From positions 255,378,978-255,442,977 of the forward strand of contig NC_090320.1 in NCBI RefSeq assembly GCF_040869045.1: a DNA stretch of 64,000 nucleotides, written 5' to 3'. Position numbers and translations under genes: made by a program. The notes under the pieces were generated by a model. That model did no database searches, had not been told where the DNA came from, and saw nothing but the letters and a program-made list of their open reading frames with translations. The stretch is from Eurosta solidaginis (lineage: Eukaryota; Arthropoda; Insecta; Diptera; Tephritidae). Within the stretch, counting starts at the first letter, position 1. The number at the start of each line of letters is the position of its first letter. This document shows positions 42,546 to 55,059 of the stretch, piece after piece.

Positions 42546-42964
42546 TAGATAGTTCTACATCCCAGATGACTCAGCGTTTTCAAATGTCTGTAAACGTACA
42601 GAAGAGTTAAAATTCTTAAACCAGGCCATCTGGTGTCTAGCTCCCATCCGGTACTAATATGAGCCGCTTAGTACCCGCAGTAGTACTAGTGTAAAATCCC
42701 AGGGCTACTATTCTATTGGAATTTTGTATAGGAGAACACAGAATATAAGAGTAAGTGTAATCACTACACTATTCGTAATGTGGTCACGATTTCCATGGAG
42801 GGGTTGGTTTGAACGAAATCAGACAGCAAATCAGTTATAGGAAGGCAGAAAATCAAATCGATGATATATGTACATACCAGGGAGAGAGCAAATCGTCAAA
42901 GAAAAAGAACTCAATGTGAAGAAGATGAAACATAATATGTGGAGGAAGAACAGGAGCATTATAA
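42546..42964. other. no gene seen
   Basis: No domain, repeat end or RNA signal recognised. Confidence 0.45.
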
Positions 42965-43450
42965 CTACTATCGAAAGGTTTTTTATAGAAAAGTTGTCGA
43001 TTTCTTATCGGAGTATTCTTAATTTGTTATCAGCTTCCTATTGATTTGTTATCAATTTGTTATCCAAAAACAACTGATTATTCATAGATCGATCAAGGTT
43101 ATCGATATGTTATTAAAAAATATTCGATTTGCTATCGATATGCTATCGATTTGTTATCGGAGTGATTTCAACTGTTATTGATGTCTTATTGATTTCTTCT
43201 CGACTCGTTATGAAAAATTGATCGATTTGTAATCAATTTGCTATCGGTATGTAATCGATGTTATCCACTACTCAACGGTTTGTTTTAAAACAGATACAGA
43301 TAAAGAGACAATATAAATATGATGACTGATCTGTAACCTGCCGTCAGCAAGCCTATAAGAAACGATAGCTCGGGCTTGTTACAATAACAAAACGATAACA
43401 CGACGGTGCTTTCGAAAATAAAACAATAAATTGTCGGTATCGGCTCTTCT
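42965..43450 (+). repeat. second TTATCGAT-motif array
   Basis: Relatives of GTTATCGATTTGTTATCGG fill 42980-43270. A distinct end segment (GAAAATAAAACAATAAATTG near 43415) resembles the end of the 35-kb copy (TGATAAAACAATAAG). Confidence 0.7.
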
Positions 43451-45102
43451 CAAATAGCTGGAAATTATTTGCTTTTGGTAAAGTTAACTCTTTCGTGGTT
43501 TAATGTCAACTCCTAGGCGAGCTTTAGGTAATTTAAAAAGATTTGCTTTATAGACATACACCTGTTTGTTAACACAACCAACTTTACGGGCACTTCCCAG
43601 CAAATGTTCGGAGTAAAAAAGCAACCCCGGTAATTTTGAGACTTCGTTCAGTGTCAAACGCATGTTCCACGCAGGTTCTACTGAGTTCCACACTAGTTTG
43701 ACACTGACCGAAGTGTCAAACGGCAGTGTGTTAGAAAGAGAAAGGAATTGTTTGCTTCTCATACATATCATACTTGTAAACCTGTACTATGCAAAATACC
43801 AACCGAGGTACACCACGGAGGCAATTTGATGTTGCAATCTGAAAACTCCAAAATACTTAAAGTATTTTTCATGTGCAGATAATTAAGGAGTTATTAGCAC
43901 AACGTCCATGTATAGTCAAATTAAATTTTACCGAAAATGTATCCTAAATAAATATGAATATCTCAGCCCATATCGTATTATACGATCACGTATCGAAAAC
44001 AATTTCAAACAAACAATAAATCAGAAACGGTCAAAAAATTCGGAATAATGATAATAAGTTATGGATGTAATGAGTACTGGCAACCACTACTTTACATATA
44101 TCCCTAATACGATTACCCATTTTAGAGCTATTGCGATTTAAATGATTGGTTTCGATCACAGATCGTATAACGCGATGCGGAGCCTTCTCTGAAGTTGCTT
44201 TGCCTGCTAAACGCTCTTGGCATAAAGCTCTAATTTTTCATCATGTGCGAGTCATAAAAGACTTATATTTCTGAGGCTCATATTTTTCACATATTTCGGA
44301 CTAATATCGGATTCTTAAATTATGAGCTCTCCTGGAATTTTCGAGGAGCCCTTTTCTCTTAGTATTAGTATAGTCCGTAAATAATATTGAAATCGCTTAG
44401 TAGATTATAGTTTTAAGTTAAATTAAATTTAAATTTTAGTTACACTGTACAAAAATTACGATTTTGCTGCGTATGAATTTTATAATAAAAGGATGAACCG
44501 CTGAACACAGAAGAAAGAGCAATTCAGCCTTAATGCGAAGCATAAAAATACATAAAACCCAACCAATGCACTTCTACCAAAACGAGAACAGCTGCAAAGT
44601 AAGTCCTGCAGATAGAGAAGGTTGGGCGAACTTTGAGAAAGAAAACTTTAATGAAAAAGTCGAAGCTAAAGCAAAAGTAGCATTACAAAATTGTTGCAGT
44701 TGGAATAAAAATAAGGTTGCGAATAACTGAATAAATTGTGCCCCGAAAAATAATACTAAAAAGAACGTTATAAAACAATAGATGATAGCAAAAAAATATA
44801 AAAATATGTTAAATGGAAATAAAGGGAATTTTAAACGAAAAAATTTCAAACAAAGATAAAAAAAAGGTTAAAATTTTGCAAAAGGCAAAGTGTAAGTGGC
44901 AAACAAGCTGTTAGTTGTTGTAATACATTTTTTAGTTTTTCTTAAAAAAAAAATTATGTTTTTTCTATATTTCTCTTTTGTATTCGGTAACTACCGCACA
45001 CAGCGTTGACTTTAAGTGGCAGTTTGACATGCGCTGAACTTAACTTCCTGCTTCGCTTTGAGTTTGTCAACTTTTTGCAGCGCTTGCGATATAAAAACAA
45101 AC
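43451..45102. other. no secure gene; small hairpin at 43640-43712
   Basis: CTTCGTTCAGTGTCAAACGC (43643) and its partner TAGTTTGACACTGACCGAAG (43691) form an imperfect hairpin. The frame at 43484-43771 runs through it and is not recognised. The frame at 44533-44730 is Lys/Asn-rich and probably chance. Confidence 0.4.
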
Positions 45103-45646
45103 ATGCATATTAGGGTGGGTCAAATTTATTGTTGAAAAGGCACATCCAGTTTTTGAATCTATGGGTCATACTGAGTAATATTGCCCATGGGACCATAGCC
45201 TCAAGCCTCCCTAATTTTGTTGGAAAATATTTTTTTTAGAAATTTTTATTATTATTTTTGTTAGAAAATATTTTGGGCTATTTAAGACTTGAATTTTCAA
45301 TATGGAAAAGTAAAATTTTCGTCGCTATAGGGCGCTTTTCTACTATTTTTCGCATTTTGTCGCTTCTTTTTGGAGAAATTCGACGAATTTGTTGCAAAAA
45401 TCCACGAATATTTTACTTTTCCATATTGAAAATTCAAGTTTTAAATAGCCCAAAATATTTTCTAACAAAAATAGTAATAAAAATTTCCAAAAAAAAAACA
45501 TTTTCTAACAATATTAGGGAGGCTCGAAATTCATTTCAGACCTATGGTCCCATGGACAATATTACTCAGTATGACCCATAGATTCAGAAACTGGATGTGC
45601 ACCTGAAGTTTTTTTCCCATACAATTTGACCCGCCCTAAGGCATAT
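45103..45646. mobile_element. hAT-like palindromic MITE, copy A
   Basis: Element 45111-45638: ends TAGGGTGGGTC and (inverted) TAGGGCGGGTC, with arms complementary for over 200 bp (for example TATGGGTCATACTGAGTAAT against its mirror near 45556). Candidate 8-bp target duplications ATGCATAT (45103-45110) and AGGCATAT (45639-45646). No coding capacity. Ends fit the hAT YARNG pattern. Confidence 0.8.
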
Positions 45647-45879
45647 ATTTTCCAACTCTTTTGAAATTGTTGTGACTAATTTTAGCCAAATTTTTTTATA
45701 ACCAGTTGGGATTAGCAAGCAGATTATAAAGTCTTAGATAATAAATATAGATACAGATTTCTTTGAAAATAGAAGAAAGATAAACCAAATTTAAACACTC
45801 CCTTATATAAATGGATCAAAGCCCAGCAGACCCGGCAGACGTTGATCTGCTCTAGCTTTGGTCTATCTGCCTAACTTTT

Positions 45880-46200
45880 AAGCACGTTTACCTAATACTC
45901 TCCCTTCCTCTCTCACCCTTTTCCTAATCTCTTTATTCACTCTTTCCTCTGCCTTTATCTTTTTCTGCGTCTCTTTCTCCTTCTCAGTCATTTCCCTCAC
46001 TTCTCTTTCGATCCATCTATATATGTCTCTCTATCTTCTCTATCACTTTCACATTCCCTTTAGTTCTCCTTCTTCTTCTACATCCCATTTTCCCAGTCCA
46101 GTCTCAGTGCCACACCCGATCCCAGTCTAAGTCCCAGTCCCATTGCCACTTCCAGCCCATTCGCAGTCTAAGTCCCAGTCCCAGTGAGTTCCCACTCCAT
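45880..46200 (+). repeat. pyrimidine-rich tract and CAGTCC minisatellite
   Basis: C/T-rich to about 46130, then degenerate repeats of AGTCCCAGTCCC and CCAGTCTAAGTCCCAGTCCC to about 46195. Confidence 0.7.
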
Positions 46201-46203
46201 TTC

Positions 46204-46447
46204 CTGAGAAAAATGTTCATAAATACTAATAAAGGCGATCAGGCCTATATGCCCAATTTCAGGTAAATCGAACAAAGAACAGAATTTGTTCGAAAAGATC
46301 AGTCCCCGGTCCTTTTCCCGGAAAAAAGTATCTTAGATACTAATGTAGGCAAAGGGCTACCTGCATATATACCAAATTTCAGTCAAATCGATCCGTGAAT
46401 AGAATTTGTTCGAATAGATCAGTCCGTGGTTCATTTCCCGGAAAGAA
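46204..46447 (+). repeat. two tandem units of about 120 bp
   Basis: Units share ATACTAAT, CCAATTTCAG or ACCAAATTTCAG, AGAATTTGTTCGAA, GATCAGTCC and a TTCCCGGAAA end. Diverged; no coding signal. Confidence 0.75.
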
Positions 46448-46449
46448 AC

Positions 46450-47069
46450 TTTACAGTGACGCTATCTTATCTTTCATAAGGAACGGTCGAGAGTTGCAGA
46501 AACTATGAATTGTGCTTATCAAACCCTTGAATTCTTTGCCAATATACTCATATGCCTCTATGCAGCGAAGAAAATAAGAAAAGCGGCATAAGTAAAGTCG
46601 ACTGGCTTTAATCAACTCACAGAACAAACAACAGTTAATTTCTACACTCGGCTCACTCATCTGCTTTCTGAAAGCAATATGCTACCTTACAATGTTTGCG
46701 AGTTTTGTGTACCGATCTCTGTACAGTTCAAACTAGGAACACCAGTCATTACGATTTGGACAACCGCACCGCCTTAGAAATCAAGGACGATATCTACAGG
46801 ACCAAGCTTCATATGGGAAGAGAGGAACCTTGTTTAAAATAAAAGATATTTGGTAGAAAATCTTCAGTGTGTGCAATTTGAGAGGCAGAGGCAAAACAAG
46901 CTTTGAGGAAACCTCTAACACAAAATCAAGTGGATGACGGAAGATATCAAAAGCGGAGTAGATACCTATAGAAATACTTGAAACGGCTTATTTACCGTTT
47001 TAGGAAGCGATGAAGTTCGTACTTTAACACGAGACACCAATTGGCTGATAAACGCAATACAAAGCTTTA
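46450..47069. other. no gene seen
   Basis: The frame at 46451-46660 (minus) has no recognised domain. Confidence 0.4.
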
Positions 47070-47335
47070 TAGCTTCAAAACTTCCGCAACCCAATCGTCA
47101 ACCTTACCTATGCGAGGGGAATCCTGTTATTGATATGAATGTATCATACAAATGGGATGGTTAAAAGGTGTGTCACATAAATCGTTCCCGAGGTGGTCGG
47201 GCTAGTACCTTAATGGTGCTTTGTTATCGGAACGTACCGGATCTATATCCGGCAAAGGATCATCAACATCGATAACACTCCCCAAAACCTTCGGAGAGTA
47301 TCTTTATCGTTAATACAAAAACAGACTGCATACAT
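47070..47335 (+). repeat. CAA-tailed retroposon, diverged copy
   Basis: Matches 60720-60984 in order: CAACCCAATCGTCAACC, AATCGTTCCCGAGGTGGTCG, TACCTTAATGGTGC, GGATCTATATCCGGCAAAGG and AACATCGATAACACTCCCC. The tail is decayed to TTAATACAAAAACA. Confidence 0.75.
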
Positions 47336-47947
47336 TATCTGAACGTTTTACACACATTCATAAAAGATTAAATACCTCCAATACAACCGAAGCCATCACC
47401 ATCCTTACATTTTCCTTATAGTTTAATGTTTTCCCACAAAAAATTTTAATGCCGACGTTCAAAACGTTTATACAAATGACTCTCAAAAAAAGTTTTTCTG
47501 TACAATTCGCAAAAGCTAGAGCTATTCATAAAAGCCCATTTACGCTCTCGCCCCGCACAGTGAAATGAGTACTGGATTACATTTGGCTGAGTGAGGGTCG
47601 ATGTTTAGCATGAAATAACATTTGCAGAAGGGAAGTACTTTAGTATTGTATGTAAATTCAATAAATTAAATAAATAAAATGAAGTGCCTTTAACATTATT
47701 TATGCAGAAGGTTCTCTGGAATATATATTTTTGTTTGTATATGGCTGGCGATTTTTTTCGAATTCGAAAGGTAATTAATTATATACTATATCTGCTTGCC
47801 ACCCTCTCTTGGCAGCCAATTTGAAAATGCATTATCTTAGAATTCTTTTCAAAATGAGATAGGTCTCAGGAGTCAGGGTCAGTACAGCTTTGTACTAACA
47901 TAATGCACAGCCAAAGCAATTTCTTCTGTGAAGAACAGTGGCGTTGT
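47336..47947. other. no gene seen
   Basis: AT-rich, no domains or repeat ends recognised. Confidence 0.45.
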
Positions 47948-48150
47948 ATTTGTTGTTTTGGTAAGCGATAAGGATACTCCCGGAAGGGTGTGGGGAGTAT
48001 TATCGATATTGATGATCCTTTGTCGGATATAGATCTGATATATCCCGTCAACAAGCACCATTAAGGTACTAGCCCGACCATTTCGGGAAGGATTAATATG
48101 ACCACACTGCACCCTCTAGGCCATAACACGCCTCCCTTCCCCCACCACAT
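47948..48150 (-). repeat. CAA-tailed retroposon, minus copy
   Basis: Starts TTTGTTGTTTTGGTAAGCGA (tail complement), then ATACTCCCGGAAGG, ATTATCGATATTGATGATCC, AAGCACCATTAAGG and CCCGACCATTTCGGG, and ends in a CCTCCCTTCCCCCACCAC segment. Overlapping minus-strand frames are shadows. Confidence 0.75.
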
Positions 48151-49410
48151 GCTAGTTCCAAGATAGCGGAGTCTTATTTTTTGCTGATCTATGGACTTAA
48201 AATATTTCATCTTCAAGTACCAAACTCTTCTATTCCTCAACGGTAGGCAAGGCTTTTAACTCAGAACAAAGTGAGATAACGTTTAAGGTTCAGCTTGGTC
48301 AATTTCAAGAGTTTTCAGATTCTCACGCGACGCCTTTTTTTATTTGCTGAGTATCAAAGAAATATGTAAAAATTTTACGTTTTTTCTTCAACGCATTTTA
48401 CGCATAATATTGTCCAAAGCTATAACAAAGGGGCTGATGGGATTCGCAGAATTGTGGCGCTAAGCACCGATGAGTGCAAAATGTACACCAGGCTGCTGGT
48501 GTTTTCTTTAAACAACTAAAGCTGTTGCTTTCAGTCGGCCTTATTTTACCGCCTATCTTTTTGTTTTGTTGGCAGTTCTGGGTATGTTGACAGCATATGG
48601 ACTCCTGTTGGAAGACTTAGTGATAGGGTGCGAGGTATGCATTTCATCAGACATTTAAGCAGCAAACATGCCGCTTAACTCCCACATTACATGGTCTAAG
48701 GTCATTAGTAATTGTAAGGGGACTCCTCGTGCTACTGCAAACTTCTCAAACCAAGCGCTCATATAGATTTCTACTATCAGGAATGAGTACAATGACAAGG
48801 TATGTGAACTGTTCGACTTATTTGGGTTTGTTTATTTTCCGACAGGGTAGATAATTGATATACATATATTGGAACGATTTTCCGTCATTTCTTGTAAAAT
48901 TTGGTTTCGAGACAAAATGGTTTGGGCATTGTGCCATCATCATTGGAGAACGAAAATTGACACTGATGATGGCACCAAATTTGATAAGGGATGCCGGAAA
49001 ATCGTTTCAATTTAAATGAAATGTTAGACGTTGGTGAGGTGGTCGAGTCATCCACTTTCATCAATCAAAGGAAACTCAAATAACAGAATCCAGAAGAGAG
49101 TCCGACATGCTGGCGCATAAGAATAACGCTCATATGATGGAACGTTTCAAGATTGCTCTAAATTCCTCCAGAATAAAAAAAAATGGAGTATAGGTAACCG
49201 GCACGTCGTCTACTACTAAGGTAATGCATTCCACCAATCATCTGCTGTTGTTATTAAGAACCTTGCTGCGTATTGACTATTACCAATACCACCGTGGAAG
49301 TATTTCTGAATAAGTAAGAGTTTAATCTATTGCAGTATCCAGATCGAAGTTATGCCAGAGTTATGCGTGTCTAACTGGAAAGTCTATTTTTTTCTACTGC
49401 ATTTATCAGC
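48151..49410. other. no gene seen
   Basis: Mixed sequence without long frames on either strand. Confidence 0.45.
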
Positions 49411-49770
49411 GACGGCCACCGTGGTGTGATGGTAGCGTGCTCCGCCTACCACACCGTATGACATGGGTTCACACCCCGGGCAAAGCAACATCAAAATTTT
49501 AGAAATAAAGTTTTTCAATTAAAAGAAAATTTTTCTAAGCGAGGTCGCCCCTCCTCAGTGTTTGGCAAGCGCTCGGAGTGTATTTCTGCCATGAAAACTC
49601 TCAGTGAAAACTCATCTGCTGTGCAGATGCCGTTCGGCGTCGGCATAAAACATGTAGGTCCCGTCCGGCCAATATGTAGGGAAAATCAAGAGGAGCACGA
49701 CGCAAATTGGAATAGAATCTCGGCCTAAAATCTCTTCGGAGGTTATCGCGCCTTACATTTATTTTTATTT
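49411..49770 (+). mobile_element. tRNA-derived SINE, copy 3
   Basis: GACGGCCACCGTGGTGTGAT starts a third copy of the SINE seen at 38 kb, with B-box-like GGGTTCACACCCCGG, AAATCTCTTCGGAGG and the end CGCGCCTTACATTTATTTTT. Target duplication not clear. Confidence 0.85.
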
Positions 49771-50989
49771 AACCGAAAAAACTTTGCCACCTCTGTGTGC
49801 ATGAGGGTGGGGCTTTGTCCCAAGTGCTGCCAATGATCGCAAATACGGATATACCCGATATACAGTGTGAAAGACTAGATATTTTCGTCAATTAGTTTAT
49901 TGTTAATTTTTAGAAGAGTATCGCTATAGGCCAACTTTTATTTAATTGCTTTCATATTAGCACTAAGGGACTATGTGCTAAAAGGACTGAATTTGATTTT
50001 TCTATAAAACGAATAAGCCATGCGTGAGCCAAAGCGCGTTAACTAGCGCTACCAGCTCCTTTGAAATGAGGAAGGACTGTTCAGAGGAAATTGCCTTGTT
50101 ATGGCACGATTTCTTTAACTGGACGCTAAAGAAGGTAGTTATAAGCTGATTTAATGCTTTACGCACCAGCATGGATGACGACATTATCATATGTGAAGGC
50201 ACTCGAATTTAGCTATCGAAGGAGTTTATTGATAGCTCGACTAGTCGGAGGAGGTCTGCGTAATGCCGACTGCCTTGGAAAGGTTAAGTAGAGAAGTACT
50301 CCTTCGAATGCTTTCAAAGGGAGTATTAAACATTTAAATAGATTTTATTTATTTAAATAAAATTAAAATAAATGGATATGCTCTAAATTGCTTAACACAT
50401 ATACGTAGTGTTTAATGTTATAGTGGTATGACAAGTATAACGTCATACGGAGTTGCAACAACAACTTTGTACCAATAAAATATAAAAAAAAAATATTAAA
50501 CGTTCAAACTAATTTAATTCAATGCTTGTCCACATGGCAATGGGATGTCGAAACCGAAGTTTAAGTGCATTCGTAATTTTATTGTTGGTCAAAACTTTTC
50601 CAGTTTTGTGTGTGGTTGCACTTTTGCCACCATGCCACTTTGCCAAAGTGTCATGTTCAACACCGACGCAACAATACCACAAAAACCAGAAAAAGGTGAA
50701 AAAAAAATAAAACAAATTGCAGAGGGCCAAATCAAAAAGAACGGCTTAAAAGCAATGGCATCTAAGAGATAAGATATGATAGCAGTAGATAGCTGGTATA
50801 TATTTTTGTTCATGTTCATTAGGGATGATGCGAACATCCGCTTTCACTAACGTGATAATTTCACAATAATTTTCACGGGTTTGGCAGCATTTGCTGAAAA
50901 TTGATATCGAAACCAGAAAAGGTATAAGAGCCGAAAACACCGAAAAATAAAAATTTCGAAAATAAAATGCCGAAAAAGAAAATGTTTTA
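49771..50989. other. no gene seen
   Basis: Overlapping frames at 50509-50837 on both strands conflict and have no domains. Confidence 0.4.
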
Positions 50990-51345
50990 ATTATTATGGG
51001 ATCCGTACGAAAAGTTAACAACAAAAATGTCAAAAAAAATGTCGAAACAAGTTTTTCAAAATATAGAAATCATGTCTTGCTGAAAAAAAGTCACTAATTA
51101 TTTTGTCGAAAAAAGAAATTTGAAAAAATAATTTCCCGAAAAAAATTTTCGAAAATGTCGAAAAAATTGCAATTTTCCTAATTATCAAATCGGGAGCCAT
51201 ACGAAAGGTCGAAAACTAAAATTACGAAATAGAAATTGGAAATTTTTCAAAATTATATTTCGTCGAACAACATAATATCAAAAAATATTTTGCTGAATTA
51301 AAAAAGTCGAAGATATAGAGAAATGTCCAAATGTCGAAAAAAATT
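50990..51345 (+). repeat. A-rich tract with TCGAAAA motifs
   Basis: Repeated ATGTCGAAAAAA, TTTTCGAAAA and GCCGAAAAAG relatives, irregular spacing. Confidence 0.5.
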
Positions 51346-51359
51346 TGCATGCGTGGTAT

Positions 51360-52917
51360 ATTTTTTATACTCAGCTGAGCAGGGCTCACAGAGTATATTA
51401 ACTTTGTTCGCATAACAGTAATCCGTAACGGCATAAACTAATCGAAATAGATATAGACTTCTATATACCAAAATGATCTGGGAGAAAAAAGAAATTCATT
51501 TAGCCATGTCCGTCCATAAACACGATAACTTGAGTAAATTTTGAGGTATCTTGATGACATTTGGTGTGTATGTTCCTGGGCACTCGTCTCAGATTGCTAT
51601 TTAAAATGAACGAAATCGGACTATAACCACGCCCACTTTTTCGATATCGAAAATTTCGAAAAACCGAAAAAGTGTGATAATTCATACCAAAGATGGCTAA
51701 AGCGATGAAACTTGGTAGGTCGGTTGACCTTATGACGCGAAATAGAAATTTAGTAAAATTTTGAACAATGGGCGTGGCAAGGCCCACTTTTAAAAGAAGG
51801 TAATTTAAAAGTTTTGCAAGCTGTAATTTGGCAGTCGTTGAAGATATCATGATGAAATTTGGCAGGAACTTTACTTCTGTTCCTATATTTGTTCTAATTA
51901 AAAATTAGCAAAATGGGATGACGAACACGCCCACTTTTCAAAAAAAAATTATTTTTAAGTCAAATTTTAACATAAAATTTAATATCTTTACGGTATATAA
52001 GTAAATAATGTCAACATTCAACTCCAGTAATTAAATGGTGACAAAAATACAAAAATAAAAGAAATTTTCAAAATGGGCATGGCTCCGCTCTTTTTCATTT
52101 AATTTGCCTAGAATACTTTTAATGCCATAAGTCGAACAAAAATGTACCAATACTTGTGAAATTTGGTAGGGGCATAGATTCTATGACGATAACTGTTTTC
52201 TGTGAAAATGGGCTAAATCGGTGGAAGCTACGCCCAGTTTTTATACACAGTCGACCGTCTGTCCTTCCGCTCGGCCGTTAACACGATAACTTGAGCAAAA
52301 ATCGATATATCTAGTTCACGTACTTATCTGAACTCCCTTTATCTTGGTATAAAAATTTGCCAAAATCCGACTATGACCACGCCCACTTTTTGGATATCGA
52401 AAATTACCAAAAATTAAAAAAATGCCATAAGTCTATACCAAATATGTAAAAAGGGATGAAACATGGTAATTGAATTGATTTATTGAGGCAAAATAAAACT
52501 TTAGAAAAAACTTTGTAAAATGGCTGTGACACCTACCATATTACGTTAGAGAAAAAAAAAAAATACTGCAGGGTGAAATCAAAAGCCCTTGCAATCATGC
52601 AATCATGGCAGGAATACTGTTCGTGATATTACATATATAAATAAATTAACGGTACCCGACAGATAATGTTCTGGGTCACCCAAGTCCACATTTATAGTGA
52701 TATCTCGAAAAGGCGTCCACTTATAGAACTCAGGATCACTCCCTTTTAAAATACTCATTTTACCACCTTTCATTTGATACCCATGTCATACAATCACATT
52801 TCAGGGTTACCCTAGGTTCATTTTCCTACATGGTGATTTTCCCCTATTTTGTCTCCAAAGCTCTCAGCTGAGTACGTAATATTCGGTTACACTCGAACTT
52901 AGCCTTTCTTACTTGTT
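51360..52917 (-). repeat. large noncoding dispersed repeat, minus copy (unoccupied by MITE)
   Basis: Reverse orientation of the 11338-14101 family. It opens with TATACTCAGCTGAGCAGG and TTTGTTCGCATAACAGTAAT, and ends with GCTCTCAGCTGAGTACGTAA and CTTTCTTACTTGTT. It contains the empty insertion site of the palindromic MITE near 52640-52665 (ATTACATATATAAATAAATT). One short tandem-unit remnant at 52690-52800 instead of an array. No coding. Confidence 0.8.
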
Positions 52918-53775
52918 TTACTTGCAAAGACATATTTGGAAAATACAGTTACACATTTTCGTGTGTTGTTGTATTTTTCATAAATTGGTTGTTAACAATT
53001 ATGCAGAAATACTGTTGATAGCTGGACTTAATTTTCTAGTTTCTTGTGAATATCTTTCGAGAGTAGACAAATTTTTACTTTCCATTTTCGGATTATTGAT
53101 ATCGAGTTCAAAATGCTTCTACATTCCTATATAATAATTAAAAACAAATATCGAAATAATGTACTAGTTAATGATGTGTAAAACTCGCGCCAGTTTATTA
53201 TTTTTTATTTCGACATTTTTATTTTCCGGGATTTGGGGTTTTCTAAATATTTTGTATTGTATATTTGTATATTCGAATTTTCGTACTGATCGCATATAAG
53301 TATTCAAAAAACCAAAATTTTTTTGAAATATTAAGAGCGCAAAAATAAGGTCTAGCCTAGTGATTAATTCTTTGGAAAATATCTGTATGGTCTCTTTTAC
53401 CTTCTTCATTTGTTTCAAATGTTTTGAATATTCCTCCTTCGGTACCACGGAGATTAACAGGTTTCGTTATTTGCATGGGAAACCAGCAGAGTAATTTGTG
53501 TGGAAAACGTACTTATTCGAAAAATACGACAATTCGAAAAAAGTTTACGAAAGCTTCGAACTTTTTTTTTTGACAGTTTTCTAAGCTTCTTTGTGGATGC
53601 AGGGTATCAAAATTTGTATTGGTTCTTGACGAATTTATTTGCCAAGAGTACTTCAGATTTTTTAAATTTAGAACATCGTTCGGAAAAAAACTATTGATAA
53701 TCAATACGAATTTTGAGGTAGAGGCCGCTCTGGTTCTTTGTTGAACTTAAATTAATTGCGCAACATAACTTCGTA
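52918..53775. other. no secure gene
   Basis: The minus frame 53164-53448 (Lys/Ile/Phe-rich, start-like MVPKEEYSKHLKQMKKVKE) and plus frame 53500-53697 are not recognised. They may be chance. Confidence 0.35.
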
Positions 53776-54100
53776 CGTTAAAAAATAATAAGTTGGTAAC
53801 TCGCGAGATTCTCCAATCTCGAATTACGTGTAAGGCTCGCGAGATTCTCAAATCTCGAATTACTCGTAAGGCTCGTGAGCTTCTCGACATTCAACTTAAT
53901 CGATTCATTGGCTGTTTTATATAGAGCTTCCGATTTCTTCTGGAGCGCAAGCCAAAATGTTCGCAAAACCACAAGTAAAAAACCACGAAATGTATAGAAT
54001 ATTGCCAATGCAGCGACTGAATTGAAAGTCGAGAATCTCGCGAGCCTTACGAGTAATTCGAGATTCGAGAATCTCGCGAGAAGCGGTGTTCTTCATATCT
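53776..54100. repeat. TCTCGCGAGA-type inverted-repeat element
   Basis: CTCGCGAGATTCTCAAATCT CGAATTACTCGTAAGGCTCG-like modules (53797-53885) recur inverted at 54030-54090 (GAGAATCTCGCGAGCCTTAC). A spacer of about 150 bp lies between. Part of this right arm recurs at 55065-55180. Confidence 0.7.
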
Positions 54101-54140
54101 CGTTGAAAAATAAAATAATGCGAATAAAATCATATGTATA

Positions 54141-55010
54141 ATAAACATTAGGACGGGTCGATTTAAAAATCGCTCATTGCTCTGTGAAAATCGTATTCTA
54201 GGGATCAAAATAAGAAACTTTGCCGAAGGAACCATACCTCTAAAACGAATTTTGATGTCCCCCCGCCTCCAGGTAGGGTTAAATTTTGAAAAATCCCACT
54301 TTGACCCATTAAGAGTGCTCCAATCGAGTCCAAATGTATGACCGACCTCCACTAACTTTGGAGGCCCGACCCACCGATGCCAGTGGCACATCCCCTGGGG
54401 TAAAGTGCAAGTAAAGTGCAAAACCGGTGATTTTTTGAAATGTTTGTATGGCGAACCCCCAGGGGGTTCCAGGGGGTGTGCCACTGGCATCGGTGGGTCG
54501 GGCCTCCAAAGTTAGTGGGGGTCGGTCATACATTTGGACTCGATGGGAGCACTCTAAATGGTCGACCCCCACTAAGTTGGAGGCCCGACCCACCGATGCC
54601 AGTGGCACACCCCCTGGAACCCCCCCTGGGTGTTCACCATACAAGCATTTCAAAAAATCGCCGATTTTTTCATGTAAAGTGCAAAACCGGCGATTTTTTG
54701 AAATGTTTGTATGGTGAACCCCCAGGGGGTTCCAGGGGGTGTGCCACTGGCATCGGTGGGTCGGGCCTCCAAAGTTAATGGGGGTCGGTCATACATTTGG
54801 ACTCGATTGGAGCACTCTAAATGGGTCAAAGTGGGATTTTTTAAAATTTACCCCTACCTGGAGGGGGGGGGGGGGGTGGCGCATCAGAATTCGTTTTAGA
54901 GGTATTGTTCCTTCGGCAAAGTTTCTTATTTTGATCCCGAGAATATGATTTTCACAGAGCAATGGGCGATTTTTTTGCCTCCCCACAAATCGACCCGCTC
55001 TATTAAACAT
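54141..55010. mobile_element. hAT-like palindromic MITE, copy B, GC-rich centre
   Basis: Element 54149-55002: ends TAGGACGGGTCGATTT and (inverted) TAGAGCGGGTCG. Candidate 8-bp duplications ATAAACAT (54141-54148) and TTAAACAT (55003-55010). Outer arms are complementary for over 180 bp. The centre holds four alternating-orientation copies of a GC-rich module (GTGCCACTGGCATCGGTGGG, CCCCCAGGGGGTTCCAGGGG). All frames here are palindrome shadows, although several look protein-like. Confidence 0.8.
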
Positions 55011-55059
55011 GTTTTTAGTTAAAGGTCATTCAACCAATATAATTAACAAAAAAGTTACA

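Noticed and set aside
43484..43771. 95-codon minus-strand frame starting MICMRSKQFLSLSN
   Set aside because: Covers a small inverted repeat and has no recognisable domain; kept as unassigned.
50509..51033. Cluster of overlapping frames on both strands
   Set aside because: They conflict with each other and none shows a domain.
53164..53448. 94-codon minus-strand frame, basic and helical-looking
   Set aside because: AT-rich Lys/Ile/Phe/Asn composition, no homologue recognised, no supporting context. Not strong enough to call a gene.
54047..55010. Several GC-rich frames (62-147 codons) with recurrent GGVPLASVGRASK-like sequence
   Set aside because: The same peptide appears on both strands because the DNA is palindromic; it is a hairpin MITE.
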